NCBI GenBank assembly: GCA_023136145.1
Contig: JAGLRU010000150.1
Coordinates: forward strand, 1-8,471
Direction: 5' to 3'
Origin: Alphaproteobacteria bacterium
GTDB lineage: Bacteria; Pseudomonadota; Alphaproteobacteria; Micavibrionales; UBA2020
Length of the DNA stretch: 8,471 nt
Numbering within the stretch: the stretch's first letter is position 1; every line of letters starts with the position of its first letter. The notes beneath the pieces are model-generated. The model was not told the origin of the DNA and ran no database searches. It saw only the letters and a program-made list of their open reading frames with translations. The translations under genes and the position numbers were made by a program. This document shows, one piece after another, positions 1 to 6,732 of the stretch.

Positions 1-142
1 TATCTTCAGCAATAGCTCCTTTTTCCTCTTCCAGTCGTTCAATACGCTCAATAAAGGATTTCAGACGATTTCCGGAAATGTCATGAATATTAGTGGCTTC
101 CATTTTTTGAGGCTCGTTTTGTCTCGCTTTTTTGTTTTTCAT
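1..142 (-). CDS. gapR: GapR/DUF2312 (UPF0335) nucleoid-associated protein, 5' part only
   Basis: The first 47 codons are visible; the gene runs off the window at base 1. After a basic, polar leader of about 22 residues (MKNKKARQNEPQ...) comes GNRLKSFIERIERLEEEKGA, the hallmark start of the DUF2312 domain, which forms an alpha-helical coiled coil. GapR of Caulobacter is a small AT-rich-DNA-binding protein that clamps overtwisted DNA ahead of replication and transcription; that role is known for the family and inferred here. The ATG at 142-140 is chosen because AAGGAG lies 8 nt upstream. A second in-frame ATG at 103-101 has no ribosome binding site. The gene starts 12 nt after the hypE stop and looks like the last visible member of the hydrogenase operon. 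The family is nearly restricted to Alphaproteobacteria, so it is the main taxonomic marker in the window. The rest of the domain cannot be checked. Confidence 0.85.
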   Translation of the reverse strand, partial: MKNKKARQNEPQKMEATNIHDISGNRLKSFIERIERLEEEKGAIAED

Positions 143-150
143 ATTTTATA

Positions 151-156
151 CTCCTT
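151..156 (-). promoter_or_regulatory. Ribosome binding site of gapR
   Basis: The minus strand reads AAGGAG here, 8 nt before the gapR ATG. Its first two bases are the last two bases of the hypE TAA stop (157-155), so gapR initiation is physically tied to hypE termination. This supports co-translation from one transcript. Confidence 0.75.
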
Positions 157-1210
157 AACAAATTCTCGGAAGCTGTTCTCCTGATGACATATCAAGAATT
201 CGGCATCCGCCAATAGGGGTTTTTAGTGTTACCAGACCTGCTTTTCCCACAACAACGGAGCCAATACAAGCTGCGTTTTTTTGCGGGGAATAATGATTCA
301 TGATTTCGACGGCACGGGTGCTGTTTTCTGCCGCAACGAATGCGGAAAACCGTCCTTCGTTGGCAACGTGCAGGGGATCAATACCCAGAATTTCGCAAGC
401 ACCACGCACAGATGGATCAACAGGGATGGCGTTTTCATCAACATCGATTTGCAATTTCGAGGCGGCAGCAATTTCATTTAGAACGGCGGAAAGCCCTCCT
501 CTTGTAGCATCTCGCAGGCAATGGATACGAATACCTTCTTTCAGCATGGCATTCACGGTTTCCCACAAAGGCATACTATCGCTCTCAATGGTACTTTCAA
601 ATGACAGGCTTTCACGCTGCGTCATCACTGCCATGCCATGCCGACCTATATCACCGCTAAGCAAGACGGCATCTCCATCACGTACCTGATCGGGTGAAAT
701 AATGTCGTCATGTTCAAGAACTCCAATGCCAGTTGTATTGATAAACAAGCCATCGCCATGTCCTTTTTCCACGACCTTGGTATCACCGGTAACAATAGAA
801 ACGCCTGCTTGAGCAGCAGCCTCACGCATAGATTGCACAACACGCCACAGAGTTTCCATCGAAAGCCCTTCCTCCAGAATAAAGGAAGCACTCAGATAGA
901 GTGGGTGGGCACCAGACATAGCAAGATCATTGACCGTACCATTAATGGCAAGACAGCCGATATCCCCGCCCGGAAAGAACAAAGGCTGGACAACATACGA
1001 ATCCGTTGACATGGCGATACGCTTCTGTGGAATATCAAGCACTGTGGCATCATGAGCCGTCAAAAGATGGGAATTGCTGAAAGCGGTATAGAAAATTTTT
1101 TCGATAAGTTGCTGCATTAGCAGACCGCCGCTTCCGTGAGCCATTAGCACTTTCGGATAATCGGAAATCGGTAAAGGACAGGTAAGAGAAAATTTCATGT
1201 CATCCTTCAT
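155..1210 (-). CDS. hypE: HypE, carbamoyl dehydratase making the thiocyanate ligand donor
   Basis: 351 residues, close to the usual 330-350. HypE takes the carbamoyl group from HypF on its C-terminal cysteine and dehydrates it with ATP to a thiocyanate, the source of the CN ligands of the Ni-Fe site. The sequence shows the PurM/AIR-synthase-like ATP-binding fold: HGSGG (25-29), STDSYVV (68-74), NGTVNDLAMSGA (90-101), TGDTKVV (141-147), then RDATRGG and NEGR. The protein ends in PRIC, so the required C-terminal cysteine is C351. The start at 1210 overlaps the hypD stop as ATGA and follows AAGGGA by 6 nt. The reading frame is open a further 51 codons upstream, but that stretch lies within hypD and shows no HypE similarity. 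An alternative ATG four codons inside (1198-1196) is less well placed. Nothing suggests loss of activity. Confidence 0.96.
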   Translation of the reverse strand: MKDDMKFSLTCPLPISDYPKVLMAHGSGGLLMQQLIEKIFYTAFSNSHLLTAHDATVLDIPQKRIAMSTDSYVVQPLFFPGGDIGCLAINGTVNDLAMSGAHPLYLSASFILEEGLSMETLWRVVQSMREAAAQAGVSIVTGDTKVVEKGHGDGLFINTTGIGVLEHDDIISPDQVRDGDAVLLSGDIGRHGMAVMTQRESLSFESTIESDSMPLWETVNAMLKEGIRIHCLRDATRGGLSAVLNEIAAASKLQIDVDENAIPVDPSVRGACEILGIDPLHVANEGRFSAFVAAENSTRAVEIMNHYSPQKNAACIGSVVVGKAGLVTLKTPIGGCRILDMSSGEQLPRIC

Positions 1211-2298
1211 GTTGCATCCCTTCTGTAACGATAATAAGCAGCACAGGCTCCCTCTCCCGACACCATTGTGGCACCAAGCGGATGTTCTGGCGTACAAACT
1301 TTTCCAAAGGCGGGACAGTCGGATGGTTTTTTCACTCCCATCAACACAAGGCCACTGATACATTCCGACGATTCTTCTTTGCTTTCGGCGACGACATCAA
1401 AACGTCTCTCCGCGTCGAAAGACTGATATTCCGGCGTTAGTCCCCAACCGCTCTCTGGAATCTCCCCGATGCCACGCCACTTGCGCGGAATTACGCAGAA
1501 CACTTTCTCTATCAACTCTTGCGCTGGAACGTTACCACCTTCCTGAACGGCGCGACTGTACTGGTTTTCGACTTCGGCTCTATCTTCTTCAAGCTGCCTG
1601 ATGCACATATAAATTCCCTGTAATATATCAAGCGGCTCAAACCCAGTGACCACTACTGGTACTTTGAATTTCTGTACGATCTGTTTATATTCCCGATAAC
1701 CCATAACGGTGCAGACATGTCCGGCAGCAAGAAAACCCTGCACCTTGTTTTCCTTTGATGAAAGTATGGCTTTAATGGCAGGCGGAACCAGCGCATGAGA
1801 CACCAACATAGAAAAATTCTTAATACCTTCTTGAGCTGCAAGATGTACAGCTATTGCATTGGCGGGGGCAGTCGTTTCAAAACCAACAGCAAAAAAGACA
1901 ACTTCCTTATCTGGATTTTTTCTAGCGATCTTTACAGCATCAAGAGGTGAATAAACAATACGCACATCACCGCCTTCAGCGCGTACAGTGCGCAAGTCCT
2001 TTTCCGTTCCAGGAACGCGCAACATATCACCGAAGGAGCAAAAAATAACCTCCTTGCGACTGGCGATGGCAATAGCCTTATTCGCCATCTCTACCGGCGT
2101 AACACATACAGGACATCCGGGGCCATGTACCAGATTGATTTTTTCCGGCAGTAAATCCTGAATTCCGAAACGGACGATGGCATGGGTTTGGCCACCGCAA
2201 ACCTCCATGATTGTCCATGGATGAACGGTTATTTTTTTGATGGCATCCGCATATTTTCGGACGGAGGCAACATCACGATATTCATCCATGTATTTCAT
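1207..2298 (-). CDS. hypD: HypD, Fe-S scaffold for Fe(CN)2CO assembly
   Basis: 363 residues, within the normal range. HypD with HypC forms the platform on which the Fe(CN)2CO moiety is built in the cytoplasm. Visible hallmarks are CGGQTH (C34-H39), HGPGCPVCVTP (C62 and C65, the conserved CxxC near the iron/ligand transfer site) and a C-terminal cysteine set C313-x14-C328-x6-C335-x16-C352, which holds the [4Fe-4S] cluster. The ATG at 2298 is preferred because AGAGGA lies 5 nt upstream. An ATG three codons later (2289) is possible but worse spaced. The gene begins inside hypC (17-nt overlap) and ends by a 4-nt ATGA overlap with hypE, so the three are probably translationally coupled. All key residues are present. 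Confidence 0.97.
   Translation of the reverse strand: MKYMDEYRDVASVRKYADAIKKITVHPWTIMEVCGGQTHAIVRFGIQDLLPEKINLVHGPGCPVCVTPVEMANKAIAIASRKEVIFCSFGDMLRVPGTEKDLRTVRAEGGDVRIVYSPLDAVKIARKNPDKEVVFFAVGFETTAPANAIAVHLAAQEGIKNFSMLVSHALVPPAIKAILSSKENKVQGFLAAGHVCTVMGYREYKQIVQKFKVPVVVTGFEPLDILQGIYMCIRQLEEDRAEVENQYSRAVQEGGNVPAQELIEKVFCVIPRKWRGIGEIPESGWGLTPEYQSFDAERRFDVVAESKEESSECISGLVLMGVKKPSDCPAFGKVCTPEHPLGATMVSGEGACAAYYRYRRDAT
1217..1222 (-). promoter_or_regulatory. Ribosome binding site of hypE
   Basis: AAGGGA on the minus strand, 6 nt before the ATG at 1210. It lies inside the last codons of hypD and decides the hypE start against the long upstream in-frame extension. Confidence 0.65.
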
Positions 2299-2515
2299 TG
2301 ATTTCCTCTAGGTATCCAAATATGCGCTGTGCTTCTTCTTCTACGACCTTGCCCAATGCAATACCTGCATGTATCAGCACATATTCTCCAACAACAGCAT
2401 CTGGAACAAAAGCAAGGTTCACTTCTTTAATAATGGAACCGAACTCTACGCGCCCGGTTCGTAATAAGCCTTCGCCGTCAACGCTGATGATTCGTCCCGG
2501 TATTGCCAGACACAT
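2282..2515 (-). CDS. hypC: HypC/HupF family hydrogenase assembly chaperone
   Basis: 77 residues, typical for HypC. It begins MCLAIPGRI, the invariant signature in which C2 (exposed after removal of the first Met) binds the iron intermediate and contacts the large-subunit precursor. H49 in the HAGIALGKV segment is the conserved second functional residue. HypC pairs with HypD, then delivers the Fe(CN)2CO unit to HydA. The start at 2515 is fixed by the signature and by GGAG 8 nt upstream. In-frame codons further upstream lie inside hypF and would destroy the functional N-terminal Met-Cys. The 5' end overlaps the 3' end of hypF by 38 nt and the 3' end overlaps hypD by 17 nt. Only one hypC is visible, serving the single hydrogenase here. 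Confidence 0.96.
   Translation of the reverse strand: MCLAIPGRIISVDGEGLLRTGRVEFGSIIKEVNLAFVPDAVVGEYVLIHAGIALGKVVEEEAQRIFGYLEEINEIHG
2304..2309 (-). promoter_or_regulatory. Ribosome binding site of hypD
   Basis: AGAGGA on the minus strand, 5 nt before the ATG at 2298 and within the last codons of hypC. It favours the first ATG over the in-frame one nine bases downstream. Confidence 0.6.
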
Positions 2516-4751
2516 ATTCTCTACTCCGTAATACAGCAATAACCTGACCTGCCGCAATACCTCCATCGTTTGAGGGAATCCGGTGGTGCCAGAAGGGCTG
2601 AAATCCCGCCTTCTCCAAGCTATCTACTACCTTTTCCAACAGGATTTTGTTCTGAAAGCAGCCCCCTGTCAACAGGACTCTTCTTTTGCCCGCTTGACTG
2701 GCAACGGTTAAGATTATCTCGACGAGCGTGTTGTGAAAACGAATCGCGGCATTTTCTCTGTCTGCAATTAATTCAAGCATCATAGGTCGCCAATCGATAA
2801 TACCGTCCTTAATCCTAAAACCACAGGATTTATCACAGATTTCATTTTCAGCGGCGAATTCAAGAGCCATAGCAGCTTCGCCTTCAAAGGAAGATGTCGG
2901 GCACAGACCAAGCATAGCGGCAACCGAATCGAAAAGCCTTCCAACACTTGATGTTATGGGGCAATTTAGGTTTTTACGCATGGCCTGAAGGAGCACAGTT
3001 CTTTCCGCCGAAGTAAACGGCAAGTTGCAATCCTCTGTTTTGCCGAGGGCATAAAGAACGCCAAGCGCAGAGCGGCGTGGTTCCCGAATAGCTTGCTCTC
3101 CACCAGGCAGCGCAAAAGGAAGAAAATGAAAAGCACGATGATACCCATTATCTGTAATCTTCAGGAACTCTCCCCCCCAGATTGTATCATCATCACCGTA
3201 GCCCGTACCATCCCATACAACGGCAAGACATTCACCCTCTAGATCGTTGTCTGCCATACATGACAGAGCATGGGCATAGTGATGCTGCACAGGGATAACA
3301 CTGCCTCCACGCTCTTTTGCCATACGAGTTGAAGCATAGTTCGAATGGGCATCACAGGCGATAGTATCTGGCTTGACCTTATAGATATTGCACAAATGAT
3401 CTAGTGCTGCGGTATGCGCGGTAATAGCTTCAATGGTATCAAGATCACCAGTATGAGGACTTAATATTAACCGGTTTTTAACAGCAAGTGCAGTGGTGTT
3501 TTTAAGATGTCCACCAGCCGCCAGCAACGGCTTTTCCGCCTTGATTTTTATAGTGATTGGCAGAGGAGCATAGCCTCGTGCGCGGCGCAGGATTGTTTCC
3601 CGTCCTGCCATAATGCGCACAATAGAATCATCAGCGCGGCGGTCAATCGGGCGATTGTGGACAAGAAAAACATCGGCAATATCTGAAAGCTGCTCTAGCG
3701 CATCTTTTTCATCAATGCAAATAGGTTCGTTGGAGCGATTGCCACTAGTGGCAACAACCGGAAACTTCATATTTTGCAACAACAGCACATGCAGAGGTGT
3801 ATACGGTAGCATAGCACCTATATACGGATTAGCGGGAGCAACGAGATTCGAAATAAGACTGGATTCTTTCTTTTTCAACAACACAATCGGTGAAGCCGGA
3901 GATTGCAGTAATCGCATCTCTTTATCAGATACGACACAGTCAATCCGCAATGCTTCAAGCGAAGGGTACATCAGCGCAAAAGGTTTTGTCCGGCGATGTT
4001 TACGATCACGCAAAAGCCGAACAGCCGTGTCACTGCGAGCGTCAACAATTAAATGAAAACCTCCAAGACCTTTTATCGCGGCAATCTTTCCGACACGAAC
4101 GGCATCTGCGGTTTTTTGTAAAGCATCATCTCTTTCCGCCAGAAGACTGCCTTGAGAATCTTTCAATTCAATCTGCGGCCCGCAATCCGGACAAGCGATA
4201 GGCTGGGCATGAAATCGGCGGTTAAGGGGATTATCGTATTCGGCCTTGCAGACAGCGCACATTTTGAATCCCGCCATGGACGTATAAGGACGGTCATAAG
4301 GAAGTTTGCGTATGATTGTATATCGGGGGCCGCAGTGAGTGCAGTTGATAAACGGATAACGATAGCGGCGGTTGGAAGGATCGTTCATTTCCGCTTCGCA
4401 TTCGGAGCATATTGCGAAATCCGGCAAAATAGAGGCGGTTACAGGTTCGCTTTCAGAGCTATGGATGATCTTGAATTCTGTTTTACCGACAATTGGTATG
4501 GTGGCTTCCTGTACGTCATCAATTACGGCATTAGGTGGTTTTTCGCGTTTAAGACGTTCGCTGAAAAGCGAAAGATTATTGGTATCACCCTCTACTTCAA
4601 TAACAACGCCCTGCGGCGTGTTTTTAACCCAGCCTGCAAGATTTTCCTCATGAGCCAAACGATATATGAAAGGACGGAAACCAACACCCTGCACAGCACC
4701 CCGGACAATAAACCTTCTGCCTTCCACAGAACTATCCAGCGACTTCGACAC
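2478..4751 (-). CDS. hypF: HypF carbamoyltransferase
   Basis: About 757 residues, full length for the family. HypF uses carbamoyl phosphate and ATP to load the HypE C-terminal cysteine. Domains in order: acylphosphatase (about 12-100, motif GAVQGVGFRPF); two zinc fingers with C115/C118, C137/C140, C165/C168 and C187/C190 in the classic CxxC-x18-CxxC-x24-CxxC-x18-CxxC spacing; a YrdC-like domain (about 205-390, with KxRxxTKPFAL and ATSGNxSNEP-type motifs); and a Kae1-like domain (about 405-745) with HHYAH at 490-494 and VVWDGTGYGDD. The start is uncertain. A GTG at 4751 overlaps hypA by 20 nt but has no clear ribosome binding site. An in-frame GTG at 4727, with GGA 7 nt upstream over the hypA stop, would give 749 residues and still keep the whole acylphosphatase domain. 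The last roughly 20 residues run past the usual family end into hypC. Confidence 0.96.
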   Translation of the reverse strand: MSKSLDSSVEGRRFIVRGAVQGVGFRPFIYRLAHEENLAGWVKNTPQGVVIEVEGDTNNLSLFSERLKREKPPNAVIDDVQEATIPIVGKTEFKIIHSSESEPVTASILPDFAICSECEAEMNDPSNRRYRYPFINCTHCGPRYTIIRKLPYDRPYTSMAGFKMCAVCKAEYDNPLNRRFHAQPIACPDCGPQIELKDSQGSLLAERDDALQKTADAVRVGKIAAIKGLGGFHLIVDARSDTAVRLLRDRKHRRTKPFALMYPSLEALRIDCVVSDKEMRLLQSPASPIVLLKKKESSLISNLVAPANPYIGAMLPYTPLHVLLLQNMKFPVVATSGNRSNEPICIDEKDALEQLSDIADVFLVHNRPIDRRADDSIVRIMAGRETILRRARGYAPLPITIKIKAEKPLLAAGGHLKNTTALAVKNRLILSPHTGDLDTIEAITAHTAALDHLCNIYKVKPDTIACDAHSNYASTRMAKERGGSVIPVQHHYAHALSCMADNDLEGECLAVVWDGTGYGDDDTIWGGEFLKITDNGYHRAFHFLPFALPGGEQAIREPRRSALGVLYALGKTEDCNLPFTSAERTVLLQAMRKNLNCPITSSVGRLFDSVAAMLGLCPTSSFEGEAAMALEFAAENEICDKSCGFRIKDGIIDWRPMMLELIADRENAAIRFHNTLVEIILTVASQAGKRRVLLTGGCFQNKILLEKVVDSLEKAGFQPFWHHRIPSNDGGIAAGQVIAVLRSREYVSGNTGTNHQR

Positions 4752-4995
4752 TGTCTAATAGAATGTCTTGTGCTGTTGGGCTGCTGACATCTGTCATTTG
4801 CTCAACATCAAGACGTGCGCCTTCAGCAACAGTGCCGAGAACTGCTTCATCAAAATGCTCGCTAAAATGTTCCGGCGTGATGTCGGACATAGCACCTAGT
4901 TTCACCTTTACGGAGACAACCTTATTACTGCCGGAATCACTGGCTATTTTCTCTATCTTCTCCAACAAATCTTTCATCAACGAAAATTCATGCAT
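4732..4995 (-). CDS. hypA: HypA-like nickel metallochaperone lacking the zinc-finger loop
   Basis: 87 residues, against about 113-118 for standard HypA. HypA delivers nickel to the hydrogenase large subunit, normally with HypB. The N-terminal part is canonical: MHEFSL carries the His2-Glu3 nickel-binding end, and the segment up to GTVAEGARLDVEQ (about residue 66) follows the family throughout. Standard HypA then has a loop of about 40 residues with two CxxC pairs binding structural zinc. Here the chain passes straight from EQMTD through SSPT to AQDILLDSVEVAG, which matches the family's C-terminal beta-strand. The protein contains no cysteine at all, and about 50 nt are available where the loop should be, so a frameshift cannot hide it. 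The start has AAGGAG 7 nt upstream and overlaps the protease gene by 8 nt. This looks like a genuine compact variant; whether it still partners with HypB is unknown. Confidence 0.88.
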   Translation of the reverse strand: MHEFSLMKDLLEKIEKIASDSGSNKVVSVKVKLGAMSDITPEHFSEHFDEAVLGTVAEGARLDVEQMTDVSSPTAQDILLDSVEVAG

Positions 4996-5437
4996 GTTTC
5001 ATCTCCTTAATAATACGACCTTGAATATCTTCCAGAACGGCGGATACTTCCTCTGATATATCATCACCGATGGAAAAGTTTTTTCCTTCGACACCCCAAA
5101 AAATAACGCGCGTTGGCAATTTCCCAAAAACACGCGCTAGTTCAACAGCTTCGGATACGCCAAAAGAATGAGTAGAAGAATGCCCGAAAATTTCAGGCAG
5201 TTTCTTTTTTTGTAGATCAAAATGAAAAATTGTTCCCGGCTTTTCTCCAGAAGATACGGCATCGATAAGAACAACAGAATCCCGATCATCCCATACTTCC
5301 ATCAGCGAAGCTGGCTCACCGTCATGTTCCAGCGTTTCAAAGTGGGTTTTTAATCTTTCCGCGAGAATACATCCCACAGCGTCATCACCGCGATGTCGAT
5401 TCCCAATGCCTATAATGAGAGAATCTTCCGCATTCAA
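4988..5437 (-). CDS. [NiFe] hydrogenase maturation endopeptidase (M52, HycI/HoxW/HyaD family)
   Basis: 149 residues from the proposed start, normal for peptidase family M52. It removes the C-terminal tail of the HydA precursor once nickel is in place. The three expected metal-site regions are present: GIGNRHRGDDAVG near the N-terminus (acidic D18/D19 where HybD has its Glu), VVLIDAV (D59) and STHSFG (H90). The start is inferred to be a TTG at 5437: it overlaps the hydA stop as TTGA, a GGTGGA lies 6 nt upstream, and it precedes the conserved motif by the usual few residues. An ATG at 5485 is in frame but has no ribosome binding site and arises from the out-of-frame codons for the hydA DPCISC motif, so it is less likely. 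The position directly behind hydA suggests a dedicated protease for this enzyme. Confidence 0.93.
   Translation of the reverse strand: MNAEDSLIIGIGNRHRGDDAVGCILAERLKTHFETLEHDGEPASLMEVWDDRDSVVLIDAVSSGEKPGTIFHFDLQKKKLPEIFGHSSTHSFGVSEAVELARVFGKLPTRVIFWGVEGKNFSIGDDISEEVSAVLEDIQGRIIKEMKHA
5003..5008 (-). promoter_or_regulatory. Ribosome binding site of hypA
   Basis: AAGGAG on the minus strand, 7 nt before the hypA ATG and inside the last codons of the protease gene. It fixes the hypA N-terminus at Met-His-Glu, the nickel-binding end. Confidence 0.75.
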
Positions 5438-6732
5438 ATTCTGTCCACCGTTAATTTCAAGAAATGTACAGAACACGAGATACATGGATCATAGTTACGA
5501 ATCGCGTGTTCAGCTTGCCATTGCAATTTTTCATCCGGCAAATCCAGATATTTTTGCACAAACTTCCACAAATCATCCTCGATCATCTTCTGATTCTGAG
5601 CAGTCGGAGGAATGATATTGGCTTTCTCGATGTCACCTTTTTCATTCATTGTATACCGGTGAAAAAGTAATCCACGAGGCGCCTCTGACACAGCACATCC
5701 TGTTGCAGCCTTTAACTCGTATTTCACAAAAGGCTTTTCAGGCTTCACATAGTTGTCGATGATGCGGAGTGCTTCTTCGCAGGCATACAAAGTCTCGATA
5801 CTGCGCACAATAATGCTTTTGAAAGGATTAGAGCATGTCTCTCCAAGTCCCACCTCTTTGGCGAGCGCTTGTATATGAGGAGGCAGCTTGTCAAAGTTCA
5901 GCGAGTAACGTGCTAACGGGCCAACCTGATAAGGTTTTTGAGTTGCTCTGATAACACATTGTATAGCATTAGTATGTTTGGCTTGATGCTCTTCAATATA
6001 TTGTTCGAACTTCTCTGCCTCAATATCCGTACCGTCGCTTGAAGCGATATCACCTTCATTTATAGCATATTCATCTGGATGGTGGACGGCGACAAAAGTA
6101 TAATCCTGCTCGAAATCAGGGAAATCAAAAGTCGATACCCAACGCACCGTTTTCAGTGAGGCTTCACGTGCTCTTTCAAGAGGTTCCTTAAGAGTCAGCA
6201 GTTCTTCTTTGGAAGGAATCTTGTGGAATCCGCCAACACGCACACTAACCGGATGGATATTGCGCCCACCTAAGAAAGTTTGAAGCTGTCCACCAACTTT
6301 CTTAAGCTGCAAGCCACGCTGCACCTCATTGGGATAATCCGCAGCCATATGGAGGGCACTTTCATAGCCGAGAAAATCCGGTGCATGAAGCATATATATA
6401 TGAAGTGCATGGCTTGTTATCCACTCGCCGCAGTATATGAGTCGACGCAGATCGTGCAATGGGCCTTCCAACTTGATGCCTAAGGCGTTTTCAACTGCAT
6501 AAACAGAACTTAGCTGATGAGCGACAGGGCAAATGCCACAAATACGTGCCGTAATGTCGGGAACTTCCGTATGATCTCTACCCTGCAAAAAACCCTCGAA
6601 AAAACGCGGCGGCTCAAAGATTTTAAGCTGCACATCTTTCAACGTGTTGCCTTCTATTTTGAGATACATCGCACCTTCGCCCTCGACGCGGGCGAGATAA
6701 TCTACTTTGATTGTTCTGGTTTTATCATTCAT
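5434..6732 (-). CDS. hydA: Group 3b [NiFe] hydrogenase large (alpha) subunit
   Basis: 432 residues, matching sulfhydrogenase alpha subunits (about 430). It holds the Ni-Fe active site where H2 is split or formed. The N-terminal pair is C65/C68 in RICGICPVAH; the C-terminal pair is C417/C420 in DPCISCSVH, followed by a 9-residue tail (424-432). The expected processing point is after H423. RVEGEG near residue 15 and the absence of any signal peptide fit a cytosolic group 3 enzyme. The short DPCxSCSVH ending and the neighbours hydB, hydG and hydD place it in group 3b rather than F420-reducing 3a or Hox-type 3d. The ATG at 6732 is chosen: it overlaps the small-subunit stop by 8 nt and AAGGAG lies 10 nt upstream. 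A GTG at 6741 sits too close to that site. No key residue is missing. Confidence 0.96.
   Translation of the reverse strand: MNDKTRTIKVDYLARVEGEGAMYLKIEGNTLKDVQLKIFEPPRFFEGFLQGRDHTEVPDITARICGICPVAHQLSSVYAVENALGIKLEGPLHDLRRLIYCGEWITSHALHIYMLHAPDFLGYESALHMAADYPNEVQRGLQLKKVGGQLQTFLGGRNIHPVSVRVGGFHKIPSKEELLTLKEPLERAREASLKTVRWVSTFDFPDFEQDYTFVAVHHPDEYAINEGDIASSDGTDIEAEKFEQYIEEHQAKHTNAIQCVIRATQKPYQVGPLARYSLNFDKLPPHIQALAKEVGLGETCSNPFKSIIVRSIETLYACEEALRIIDNYVKPEKPFVKYELKAATGCAVSEAPRGLLFHRYTMNEKGDIEKANIIPPTAQNQKMIEDDLWKFVQKYLDLPDEKLQWQAEHAIRNYDPCISCSVHFLKLTVDRI

Noticed and set aside
143..154. Possible terminator between hypE and gapR
   Set aside because: The gap is 12 nt and filled by the ribosome binding site; there is no hairpin or T-run on the transcribed strand.
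281..1009. Several plus-strand open frames opposite hypE
   Set aside because: Short, mutually overlapping and antisense to a complete HypE with all motifs; no support as genes.
1211..1363. 51-codon in-frame upstream extension of hypE
   Set aside because: Lies inside the conserved C-terminal [4Fe-4S] region of hypD in another frame, with no HypE similarity; the ATGA junction and AAGGGA site fix the start at 1210.
3172..3178. Run of seven C (seven G on the coding strand) in hypF, considered as a phase-variation tract
   Set aside because: It encodes the conserved Trp-Gly-Gly of the Kae1-like domain, the frame is intact, and seven bases in a chance Gly-Gly context is weak evidence for slippage.
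3613..4056. Open frame of 147 codons on the plus strand opposite the YrdC-like region of hypF
   Set aside because: Serine/arginine-rich low-information translation, antisense to conserved HypF sequence, no visible domain.
4152..4787. Open frame of 211 codons on the plus strand opposite hypF and the hypA 3' end
   Set aside because: It is wholly antisense to well-supported conserved domains (zinc fingers and acylphosphatase domain), has no recognisable motif and no sensible neighbour; a shadow of hypF codon use.
4732..4830. Possibility that the missing HypA zinc loop is hidden by a frameshift
   Set aside because: I read the other frames: only about 50 nt separate the core from the C-terminal strand, too little for the loop, and no CxxC pair appears in any frame.
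6391..6402. Perfect 12-bp palindrome of alternating AT flanked by C and G, considered as an operator
   Set aside because: It sits deep in hydA, encodes ordinary residues, the flanks do not extend the symmetry, and there is no promoter context.
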